Origin: Cytophagales bacterium
Lineage (GTDB): Bacteria; Bacteroidota; Bacteroidia; Cytophagales; UBA9547
Length of the DNA stretch: 8,451 nt
Direction: 5' to 3'
NCBI GenBank assembly: GCA_025360395.1
Contig: JANYCH010000336.1
Span: 1 to 8,451 of the forward strand
Positions 1 through 5,925 of the stretch are shown piece by piece (the first letter of the stretch is position 1; each line of letters opens with the position of its first letter). Position numbers and translations under genes: made by a program. Below the pieces are notes generated by a model, which saw only the letters and a program-made list of their open reading frames with translations, did no database searches and was not told the origin of the DNA.

Positions 1-19
1 CAATTTTATTTGTTATAAA

Positions 20-943
20 CTATAAATTGCTTTCTTGAATTACATACAACGGTCTGTTTCTAACGTTGTCGCTTACTCTACTTAAATATTCACCTATTAT
101 ACCTACACATATTAATTGCACCCCTCCTAAGAAAAGAATACTTATCATTAAAGAGGTCCAACCCTCTACATAATGGCCATTTATAAATCTTACGTATAAC
201 GCATAAAGCATTATAATAAAAGATACAAACGATACAATGAATCCCAAAAAGCTCGCAACTTTTAAAGGAAAATTTGAAAATGATGTGATTCCATCCATAG
301 CAAACCGAATCATTTTTCTATAAGTGTATCCGGTGCTGCCAAAACTTCTTCCACTTCTTTCATATTCAACAAAAGTTTGATTAAAACCTATCCATGAAAT
401 TTGGCCACGCAGAAATTTATTTCTCTCAGGCATATTTTTCAAAACATCAACAATTTTTCTATCCATTATTCTAAAATCTCCCGTATCAACAGGAATATTA
501 ATGGAGGTTATTCTTTTCAGAGTCCTGTAGAAGATCTTAGCTGTAAATATTTTTAATACACTTTCTCCTTCTCTACTTTTCCGTTTAGCATAAACCACCT
601 GATATCCTTCTTTCATCTTTTCATAAAGACTTGAAATTAATTCTGGGGGATCCTGAAGATCAGCATCAATGATAACTACAGATTGCCCTAAAGATGCATC
701 TATGCCTGCAGAAACCGCTACCTGATGACCAAAATTCCTACTTAGGTTAATGAACTTAACACAATTGTCAGCTTTAGCTATATTTTTAATTAAAGTATAA
801 GAGTCGTCACGACTTCCATCATTAATAAAAATTATTTCGTACTTATTTGTAATAGATACAGTAACAGCAGTTAGCCTTTGATAAAGTAAAGGAAGATTTT
901 TTTCCTCATTAAAAATGGGCACAATAATGGATATTTCAATCAT
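20..943 (-). CDS. GtrB/DPM1-like family 2 glycosyltransferase (polyprenyl-phosphate sugar synthase)
   Basis: This 307-residue protein has the layout of bacterial GtrB/ArnC/DPM1-type enzymes, which move a sugar from a nucleotide donor to undecaprenyl phosphate at the inner face of the cytoplasmic membrane. Residues 1-220 form the GT-A domain. It opens with SIIVPIFNEE (5-14), then NDGS at 41-44 for nucleotide binding, and a DAD motif at 93-95 inside DADLQDPPE for metal and donor binding. DTGDFRIMDR (153-162) and RNKFLRGQISWIGF (174-187) are also typical of the family. Two membrane helices follow at about 225-249 and 263-286, ending in a short basic tail. The length is normal for the family. It is the last of three minus-strand genes in the window, 41 nt after the GT-C-like gene, which suggests it supplies that enzyme's lipid-linked donor. 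The family and fold are well supported; which sugar it uses cannot be read from the sequence. No Shine-Dalgarno precedes the ATG. Confidence 0.93.
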   Translation of the reverse strand: MIEISIIVPIFNEEKNLPLLYQRLTAVTVSITNKYEIIFINDGSRDDSYTLIKNIAKADNCVKFINLSRNFGHQVAVSAGIDASLGQSVVIIDADLQDPPELISSLYEKMKEGYQVVYAKRKSREGESVLKIFTAKIFYRTLKRITSINIPVDTGDFRIMDRKIVDVLKNMPERNKFLRGQISWIGFNQTFVEYERSGRSFGSTGYTYRKMIRFAMDGITSFSNFPLKVASFLGFIVSFVSFIIMLYALYVRFINGHYVEGWTSLMISILFLGGVQLICVGIIGEYLSRVSDNVRNRPLYVIQESNL

Positions 944-984
944 TAGTATTTGGTTTATATGATTTCTATTGCTTTATTGTTGAA

Positions 985-3174
985 TTAGTGGATTTCAAAG
1001 GAGTTCATATAGAATCCATCATAGCCTTCTCCATAATTTCCTTTTGATATTTCAAACCTAATAGTTTCTTTATTTGTAAGATCAAAATTGTAGCTTTTGG
1101 GCAGATCCCATTTTACTAAATCTGATGCTACAAGTTCATCATTGATATACACCTGGAACATGATTTCAGCAATTTCATTTCGGTTAGGTAATTTACTTAT
1201 TGATTGAGGATCCTGATGAACCAGATCAAATGAGATTCCTTTTTTTCTTTGCTCTAATCCAATAGTGAATTTAGTACTTAGAGTAGATCCTGGATGAACA
1301 TATATTTGCTTATTTCCCTCCTGTAAACCTACTACAAGGGAAAACCCGTCACCCAATTGAACAAATGATGTTGATCTCAAATAATCTTTGGGCCTTAATT
1401 CCGGGTTTTTAGGATATCTTTCATTGAAATGTGTGAATGCTCGCTCTACCTCAGTTATTCCTATTGGTTTTGTTTTTTCTAATAATATGCCTTCGAAATC
1501 TAGATTATTTCCAATCTTATACCTCTTAATTTCCTTAAAATATTTTCCTAATCTTCCACTGTCAAGAATGGTATTAACAAAATATGATACCACCTGTTGA
1601 CCTGATTCATCTACATGGATCTGCATTGGTGATACTACAAAAACATAATCGCTATTCCAGAATATATCATCTGGAAATCCATCTCTTTTATCAATATCTT
1701 TTGTATCGAGTAATCCAGGTATTGCATTAAAATTTTGAGGTAGAAGTGCATTTCTTAGCAAGTCATCATTCATTAGATAAGAGCTTGAAAGAATATATAC
1801 TTTCTTTTTACTAACTCCTATAAGTTCATTTATGTCTCTAATAATCTGGTGGATTACAGAATAGTCTTGTCGGACAATTGGGTAAGCGTATCGGTAGTTA
1901 CCAAATAGTCCTCCAAATCTTGTAGCGTTATAATCAAGGTTAGGAATAAAATAACACAAGAAGTTTAATATGCTAAGCCCCCCCAAGACTATTAATAAGC
2001 TAAAATTTATTTTATTCCTATTTCTAATTTTATCTATAAAAATGAACATTCCAAGACCCATTCCTATTAGGATATTACCAGTAAATAAAAAGTTATGGTG
2101 AATTCCAAAATCTTGAATTCGATTAAAAATGAAAAATGTTACAAATAATTGTAGTGTAAGAATAATTGAAATATATCTTAATCTTCTATTTTTAATTCCG
2201 TAGTAAATTCCATAAAAGAAGAACCCTAAGGTGAAATACCCAAAGAAATCTATTATTTCAAAAAAGGATGCCAGGCCAGTTTTGTTTTTATAAGCGGAAT
2301 ACATATCCTGATAATCATTACCAAAAATTCTTTTTATAAAAGGATAAAAAAATGTAAATAAGATTGTTATGGAGAATAAAGCTGTTAAAAGTGATGTTTT
2401 TAAGAAATTTAAAAAGGTTTTGAAATTTTTAGTTTCAGGATCAAACAAATATTTGATAGAACAGGCAATACTATATACTAACCAAAAACTTACAATCCAG
2501 AAAAGATACCATCGTCTTGTAAAAACAAATAATACCAGCATAAGGCTTGGAAAGATGATCGATTTCCAATCAAATAGCTCATATTTTTTCTCTATAGCAT
2601 ACCTTAAAAAATACAGAACAAACAGCAATCCAATGCAATCTAGATAACCTCGTATGGTAGCAATATAAAATAGGGGTGAAAGTATTATTAAAAATAAGAG
2701 GGTATTTTCTCCTTTATAAAATGTTATTCCTATCAATTTTGCCAGATCCCTAATTAGAAATGCAACTAAAATCTGTACAGGAAGGATTAGAAATATATTC
2801 ACACTTAATATGTATGAACTATATGAGTCTCCTAAAATGAATATACCTGGTGAAATCAATAATGCAGGCAGATCTGTATAATCATCATATAATAATGACT
2901 GGTAAACTCTATTAAATGTTGCAGGCAAATTTTCGGTGAGCCCTTTGTTTATTTCAATTGCCTTTTTCCAATAAACCACACTATCCCAAAAAGGAATTTC
3001 TCTTTGAAAACTTTGAAAAAAAACTAAAAATAACCCAGTCGCAAATAGTCCAACAAAAAAATAGGGTAAAAAATTAAGGATATTTTCTTTAGTTATTTTT
3101 TTTTCTTTTATGAGAAATTCGAAAAGAACATATAATATAGTTAGGTAAATAGCTAAGTCAATAAGTTGTCCCAT
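985..3174 (-). CDS. Large multi-membrane protein, probable GT-C glycosyltransferase with C-terminal beta-rich domain
   Basis: This is a 729-residue integral membrane protein that I recognise only by architecture. Roughly ten or more hydrophobic segments fill residues 5-410, starting at about 5-22 and 33-54. The loop after the second segment carries an acidic residue in PFWDSVVYW (D64), followed by DDYTDLPALL (97-106). An acidic first loop is typical of GT-C enzymes, which use polyprenyl-phosphate sugars on the periplasmic side. TRRWYLF (219-225) and HHNF (359-362) are further charged or polar stretches between helices. Residues about 430-570 are soluble and mixed alpha/beta. Residues about 600-729 look beta-rich, with YVHPGSTL (625-632) and FQVYINDELV (673-682) resembling NPCBM-type carbohydrate-binding modules. 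The gene lies between an acyltransferase and a GtrB-like gene, 42 and 41 nt away, so a glycan-decorating role fits. The coding call is firm. The GT-C assignment is inference; an alternative is another membrane component of polysaccharide assembly. The start ATG has no Shine-Dalgarno. Confidence 0.85.
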   Translation of the reverse strand: MGQLIDLAIYLTILYVLFEFLIKEKKITKENILNFLPYFFVGLFATGLFLVFFQSFQREIPFWDSVVYWKKAIEINKGLTENLPATFNRVYQSLLYDDYTDLPALLISPGIFILGDSYSSYILSVNIFLILPVQILVAFLIRDLAKLIGITFYKGENTLLFLIILSPLFYIATIRGYLDCIGLLFVLYFLRYAIEKKYELFDWKSIIFPSLMLVLFVFTRRWYLFWIVSFWLVYSIACSIKYLFDPETKNFKTFLNFLKTSLLTALFSITILFTFFYPFIKRIFGNDYQDMYSAYKNKTGLASFFEIIDFFGYFTLGFFFYGIYYGIKNRRLRYISIILTLQLFVTFFIFNRIQDFGIHHNFLFTGNILIGMGLGMFIFIDKIRNRNKINFSLLIVLGGLSILNFLCYFIPNLDYNATRFGGLFGNYRYAYPIVRQDYSVIHQIIRDINELIGVSKKKVYILSSSYLMNDDLLRNALLPQNFNAIPGLLDTKDIDKRDGFPDDIFWNSDYVFVVSPMQIHVDESGQQVVSYFVNTILDSGRLGKYFKEIKRYKIGNNLDFEGILLEKTKPIGITEVERAFTHFNERYPKNPELRPKDYLRSTSFVQLGDGFSLVVGLQEGNKQIYVHPGSTLSTKFTIGLEQRKKGISFDLVHQDPQSISKLPNRNEIAEIMFQVYINDELVASDLVKWDLPKSYNFDLTNKETIRFEISKGNYGEGYDGFYMNSFEIH

Positions 3175-3216
3175 TATGTAAGTATTGTTAAGAATAGATT
3201 GTTAAGAGTGAAAAAA

Positions 3217-4452
3217 TTATGTGTTACTATTTTCTTTGTTTTTTAATTTTAAAATTCGAGAATGTATCCAATTAGATATAGTATCTGAAAACTTCATTGA
3301 TGGTTCATCAATGTATTTTGTCATTAAATCTGAAAGAAATAATAATAGAACAATTGAAGAAGCTAATGAAGATAGAAAAGCAAGGTGATAGCCAATTTTA
3401 GGATTCAAAAATAAAAAGAAAAAAGAGGCCCAGGTTACAAGAACTAATGAATGTAGTAGATATAGTGAAAAGGAAATTTTTCCTAGAAAAACCAATAACT
3501 TTCCTGAGAATATTTTCTGAATATTTTCATTAAAAACTAATCCTCCAAGAAATAGAATAGATCCGAAAATATGATAACCTACTGGACTTTTGAGTTTAAA
3601 GATTGAATGGATTTGTGAATAGAAATAACCTTGATATTGTTCTGAGATCGGGAAAGAACCGAGATAAATACCTAAAGCAAATAGGAGGGTTGAATATTTA
3701 ACCAGACTTTCTCTCAATTTTGCGTTTGTGTTTTCTCCGAGTTGTTTTACAATAAGCCCTCCAAAGAAGCAACAGTAATAAGGATAGTCACCAATAAAAA
3801 AGACTAGAAACATGCCTAATATGCTCAAGGATATGTTATTTCTACTTAAATGGTTAATTGAAAGCATTATGAAAAGCAAATAGGATCCAATTAGTTCAAT
3901 GCCAATAGACCATATTGCAGTATTATAAAATGTGTCTTGATTAAAAAATACTTTGTACAATAATGATTCAAATAAAAACGAAGTAGTTGGGTTGCCACTC
4001 CAAAAGGATTTAAACCACCAATCACTTTTTGCCATTATCCCTACTTCACCTGAATAGTTAAAGGATAATTTTAAAAGTAAATGAGCCAATAAAATGCTAA
4101 AAGCAACTGGGAGAAATAATCTGAAATATCTTTTTATGGAATAAAAAAGGATGTAATCATTGGATTTTTCAAAAAGTTTGTACGAAAGAACATAACCACT
4201 TAGTACAAAAAAGATACAAACAGCAAAATTTCCTCCAATAAATACATTAAATGGACTTTTTGAAAAAAAGAGTTCTAGAGCACCATTACCTAAATTTGTT
4301 TCATGAGCATTTCCTGTTAAATGTGCTGGATAAAATGCAAGTAAAAAGTGATGAATTACAACAATAAAGGAAGCTAATCCTCTAACACCATCAAGATAAA
4401 GAATTTTCTGTTTAATCATAATGAGAGAAGGCTTTTTGTAAGGTGAAGACAT
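3217..4452 (-). CDS. Acyltransferase-3 family membrane O-acyltransferase
   Basis: This 411-residue protein belongs to the acyltransferase-3 (OafA/OacA-like) family. These inner-membrane enzymes transfer acyl groups, usually acetyl, to sugar hydroxyls of surface glycans. The diagnostic N-terminal stretch is LYLDGVRGLASFIVVIHHF (from residue 18). It contains the R-X10-H signature (R24 and H35), and H34 sits beside it. FFVLSGYVLS (81-90), WSIGIELIGS (181-190) and GKISFSLYLLH (324-334) are further family hallmarks, spread over about ten hydrophobic helices. The protein ends in a short basic tail without an added SGNH domain. The start at 4452 is preferred over an in-frame ATG at 4419 (M12) because AAAAGGA lies 7 nt upstream of it; both starts keep all motifs. 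It is the first gene of the minus-strand group and opens from the 638-bp divergent intergenic region. The family is secure; acyl donor and glycan target are unknown. Confidence 0.93.
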   Translation of the reverse strand: MSSPYKKPSLIMIKQKILYLDGVRGLASFIVVIHHFLLAFYPAHLTGNAHETNLGNGALELFFSKSPFNVFIGGNFAVCIFFVLSGYVLSYKLFEKSNDYILFYSIKRYFRLFLPVAFSILLAHLLLKLSFNYSGEVGIMAKSDWWFKSFWSGNPTTSFLFESLLYKVFFNQDTFYNTAIWSIGIELIGSYLLFIMLSINHLSRNNISLSILGMFLVFFIGDYPYYCCFFGGLIVKQLGENTNAKLRESLVKYSTLLFALGIYLGSFPISEQYQGYFYSQIHSIFKLKSPVGYHIFGSILFLGGLVFNENIQKIFSGKLLVFLGKISFSLYLLHSLVLVTWASFFFLFLNPKIGYHLAFLSSLASSIVLLLFLSDLMTKYIDEPSMKFSDTISNWIHSRILKLKNKENSNT

Positions 4453-4459
4453 AATAATA

Positions 4460-4466
4460 TCCTTTT
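4460..4466 (-). promoter_or_regulatory. Ribosome binding site of the acyltransferase gene
   Basis: On the minus strand AAAAGGA sits 7 nt before the ATG at 4452. The other two minus-strand genes have no comparable purine motif, so this site both decides the start and marks this gene as the likely head of the transcript. Confidence 0.6.
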
Positions 4467-4487
4467 GACGAATATTATTTATATTCT

Positions 4488-4724
4488 TTCTGTTTACTAA
4501 AAATAGTTTCAGATTTAATTGAGAGATAAAAACGATGTTTTACATAATTCGGCCCAAATATATTCATAAATTCTTTTCCTCTTAAAAAAAACAAAGGTGA
4601 CATATAATTTGTCAATTTATAATATTCTAAAAGTTACTAAATTAGTTTCTACAATATTTTTAGGTCTGCAATAAATATTTATCTTGAAAGAAAAGAGCAG
4701 CTTGTAAATTCATAGTAAACAGAA
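4488..4724. repeat. Inverted repeat pair (12 bp perfect, 15/17 extended) enclosing a promoter candidate
   Basis: TTCTGTTTACTA at 4488-4499 recurs as its exact reverse complement TAGTAAACAGAA at 4713-4724. Extending inward to 4504 and 4708 gives 15 matches of 17, with mismatches at 4500 and 4501. The arms lie 213 bp apart, too far for a simple RNA hairpin. The enclosed segment contains the minus-strand TATATTTG element at 4555-4562, and the left arm is about 35 bp upstream of the acyltransferase start. Bacteroides capsule promoters are known to be inverted by site-specific recombinases between longer repeats (about 20 bp), so an invertible promoter is possible. A 12-bp match by chance in AT-rich DNA is not excluded. 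Confidence 0.4.
4555..4562 (-). promoter_or_regulatory. Candidate Bacteroidota -7 promoter element for the acyltransferase transcript
   Basis: The minus strand reads TATATTTG, a full match to the Bacteroidota TAnnTTTG -7 element, and would give a leader of about 95 nt. A TTTG occurs upstream at 4595-4592, but the 29-nt gap exceeds the usual 17-23, so the -33 half is not supported. One such match is expected by chance in a region this AT-rich. Confidence 0.3.
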
Positions 4725-4782
4725 TTTTATTAATTTAAGAATTGATTCATGGATATTTTCTTACGACATTTCCAATTCAATA

Positions 4783-4901
4783 ATTAATACTTTAATGGTT
4801 TGTTATTGTACTTATCAAGACATATTAATTTTAACTCATTAATTAGTTTGACTTTAATAAATCTAATGATTTCTATGAAGCATTTAGTTTAAAGTATTAA
4901 T
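4783..4901. repeat. 13-bp perfect inverted repeat with a central imperfect palindrome
   Basis: ATTAATACTTTAA at 4783-4795 recurs as its reverse complement at 4889-4901, 93 bp apart. Near the midpoint (4842) lies an imperfect palindrome, AACTCATTAATTAGTT at 4833-4848, with 14 of 16 positions symmetric. The nested symmetry is seen directly. A role as operator or recombination site is speculation, and the low complexity (one G/C per arm) makes chance a real alternative. Confidence 0.35.
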
Positions 4902-4904
4902 GTC

Positions 4905-5048
4905 ATGTTATTAAGCATTTACGAACAAAAATTACTTAAGATCCCTTCAAATATTAGGATATTTCAAATTGTATCGGTGTTTTTATCAAGACCAGAACTA
5001 TCGTTTAAGTTACTTTTTATAGCTTTGTGTAATCAAATAGTAAAATAA
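4905..5048 (+). CDS. Doubtful 47-codon ORF upstream of the short sugar transferase
   Basis: An ATG-started frame of 47 codons (begins MLLSIYEQKLLKIPSN, ends ALCNQIVK) ends at TAA 5046-5048, 42 bp before the sugar transferase ATG. It is in the same frame, so only that one stop and 14 open codons separate the two. It is hydrophobic and basic, with no motif I recognise and no Shine-Dalgarno, and it does not resemble the membrane N-terminus expected of a WcaJ protein. An ORF of this size is within chance for AT-rich DNA. It is listed so that it can be checked. Confidence 0.12.
   Translation: MLLSIYEQKLLKIPSNIRIFQIVSVFLSRPELSFKLLFIALCNQIVK
5020..5027 (+). promoter_or_regulatory. Candidate -7 element (distal) for the initiating transferase operon
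   Basis: TAGCTTTG matches the Bacteroidota TAnnTTTG element and lies 63 bp before the ATG at 5091. No TTG is found 17-23 nt upstream, so only half of the promoter signature is present. Confidence 0.22.
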
Positions 5049-5065
5049 CAAATATGGAGAGACTT

Positions 5066-5073
5066 TACATTTG
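5066..5073 (+). promoter_or_regulatory. Candidate -7 element (proximal) for the initiating transferase operon
   Basis: TACATTTG matches TAnnTTTG and lies 17 bp before the ATG, which would give a very short leader of about 10 nt. There is no -33 TTG at the usual distance. It competes with the distal match as the promoter of the plus-strand operon. Confidence 0.25.
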
Positions 5074-5090
5074 TTAAACAGCAGTTACAA

Positions 5091-5870
5091 ATGCCAAATT
5101 CTATTAAAAGTAACGAGGATCTGTTGGATAATATTGCTGTACGCGATGAACCTCGACGTTATTCTTATACCAAACTACTGCCTGATCTTAAAGCGATATT
5201 CGATGCCAGATTAAGGATCGAATACTATGGTGGTAGGCCGTATTATGTAATTAGGAAAAACCCACTGAGAAGAGTTGTTAATTCTTTTTTTAAAAGAACA
5301 TTTGATCTATTGTTCTCTTTTTTAATTATAGCCTTTATATTAAGTTGGTTAACCCCGCTCATTGGTATTCTTATTAAAATTGATTCAAACGGCCCTATTT
5401 TTTACAAGCAAAAAAGGTCAGGAAGAAATAATAGAATATTTTACTGTTACAAGTTCAGGACAATGTCTTACGACAAACACGCTGAATTTAAAGCTGCCAC
5501 TAAGAATGATAGTCGCGTTACTAAATTAGGAAGGTTTTTGAGAAAATCCAGTCTGGATGAATTTGCCCAATTTTTTAATGTTTTTCTGGGTGACATGAGT
5601 ATTGTGGGTCCAAGGCCACATCCGCTGAAACTTAATGATGATTATAGAAACAAGGTTGAAAGATACATGTTAAGGCATGCTGTTAAGCCCGGTGTCACTG
5701 GTCTGGCTCAGGCTAAAGGCTATAGAGGGGAGGTTTTTGACGCCTTAACTATGAAACAAAGGGTTAAAGTTGATATTTTCTATATTGAGAACTGGACTTT
5801 CTGGTTAGATATCAGGATTATTACACTTACAATCTACAACATGTGCAGAGGCGATAAAAATGCCTATTAA
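5091..5870 (+). CDS. Short WcaJ-like initiating sugar phosphotransferase (apparently N-terminally truncated family member)
   Basis: This 259-residue bacterial sugar transferase would transfer a phosphosugar from a UDP-sugar to undecaprenyl phosphate, starting repeat-unit assembly at the cytoplasmic face. A membrane hairpin segment occupies about 69-97, after KRTFD (68-72). GPIFYKQKRSG (101-111) and YKFRTM (120-125) follow. The catalytic Asp-Glu dyad is D156-E157 in SSLDEFAQFFNVFLGDMS, then GPRPHPLK (173-180) and RHAVKPGVTGLAQ (195-207). GPRPH and the HAVKPG block point to the WcaJ branch. The usual P of DELPQ/DEFPQ is A here (DEFAQ). WcaJ proteins are normally about 460 residues with four N-terminal helices and a Rossmann-like domain; these are missing. 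Yet residues 25-55 (LLPDL, then YYGGRPYYVIRKNPL) still match the end of that lost domain, as alignment with the downstream protein shows. The catalytic part looks intact and could work alone, as in small PglC-type enzymes. The ATG has no Shine-Dalgarno, and no other in-frame start lies between it and the stop at 5046. Confidence 0.92.
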   Translation: MPNSIKSNEDLLDNIAVRDEPRRYSYTKLLPDLKAIFDARLRIEYYGGRPYYVIRKNPLRRVVNSFFKRTFDLLFSFLIIAFILSWLTPLIGILIKIDSNGPIFYKQKRSGRNNRIFYCYKFRTMSYDKHAEFKAATKNDSRVTKLGRFLRKSSLDEFAQFFNVFLGDMSIVGPRPHPLKLNDDYRNKVERYMLRHAVKPGVTGLAQAKGYRGEVFDALTMKQRVKVDIFYIENWTFWLDIRIITLTIYNMCRGDKNAY

Positions 5871-5875
5871 AGCCA

Positions 5876-5909
5876 TTTGCCTTTTCTAAGTTTTAAATTG
5901 TTAATTTTG
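5876..5909 (+). promoter_or_regulatory. Candidate internal Bacteroidota promoter before the second transferase
   Basis: TTTG at 5876-5879 and TAATTTTG at 5902-5909 are separated by 22 nt, inside the 17-23 range of the Bacteroidota -33/-7 consensus. Both elements match fully, and both lie in the short 55-bp gap before the TTG start at 5926, so this is the best promoter candidate in the window. The leader would be only about 10 nt. It would let the second transferase and the oxidase be transcribed apart from the first gene. Confidence 0.42.
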
Positions 5910-5919
5910 CGTACAATTT
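5895..5919 (+). repeat. 7-bp inverted repeat flanking the internal -7 element
   Basis: AAATTGT (5895-5901) and ACAATTT (5913-5919) form a perfect 7-bp inverted repeat with an 11-nt spacer, and that spacer starts with the TAATTTTG element. A T run follows the right arm. As RNA it is too weak and GC-poor to be a convincing terminator. As DNA it could be an operator over the promoter. Confidence 0.3.
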
Positions 5920-5925
5920 TTTCCA

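Larger units (their letters stand above)
4453..5090. other. AT-rich divergent intergenic region
   Basis: This 638-bp stretch separates the minus-strand decoration genes from the plus-strand initiating transferases. It is markedly more AT-rich than its flanks; for example 4621-4680 contains only 11 G or C in 60 bases. Stops are frequent in all frames checked, and the longest ATG-started plus-strand ORF I found is 47 codons (4905-5048). It should hold the promoters for both directions. Candidate -7 elements and two inverted repeats inside it are listed separately. I saw no transposase remnant, tRNA, CRISPR repeat or GC-rich hairpin. Confidence 0.85.

Noticed and set aside
1388..1600. 70-codon plus-strand ORF
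   Set aside because: It lies wholly within the minus-strand GT-C-like gene, has no recognisable motif, and is best explained as an antisense shadow.
2369..2647. 92-codon plus-strand ORF
   Set aside because: It is antisense to the membrane domain of the GT-C-like gene and its sequence is low-complexity and basic, without family features.
4417..4419. Alternative acyltransferase start at M12
   Set aside because: It keeps all motifs but lacks the well-spaced AAAAGGA that precedes the ATG at 4452.
5056..5061. GGAGAG as ribosome binding site of the short transferase
   Set aside because: It lies about 30 nt before the ATG at 5091, too far; the nearby ATG at 5054 opens only a 7-codon frame.
4453..5090. 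CRISPR array, tRNA or insertion sequence remnant in the long intergenic region
   Set aside because: No regularly spaced repeats, no cloverleaf-like GC stems and no transposase-like frame were found; only isolated short repeats are present.
5895..5925. Rho-independent terminator between the two transferases
   Set aside because: The stem is 7 bp of almost only A-T pairs with an 11-nt loop, too weak despite the following T run; a promoter/operator reading fits better.
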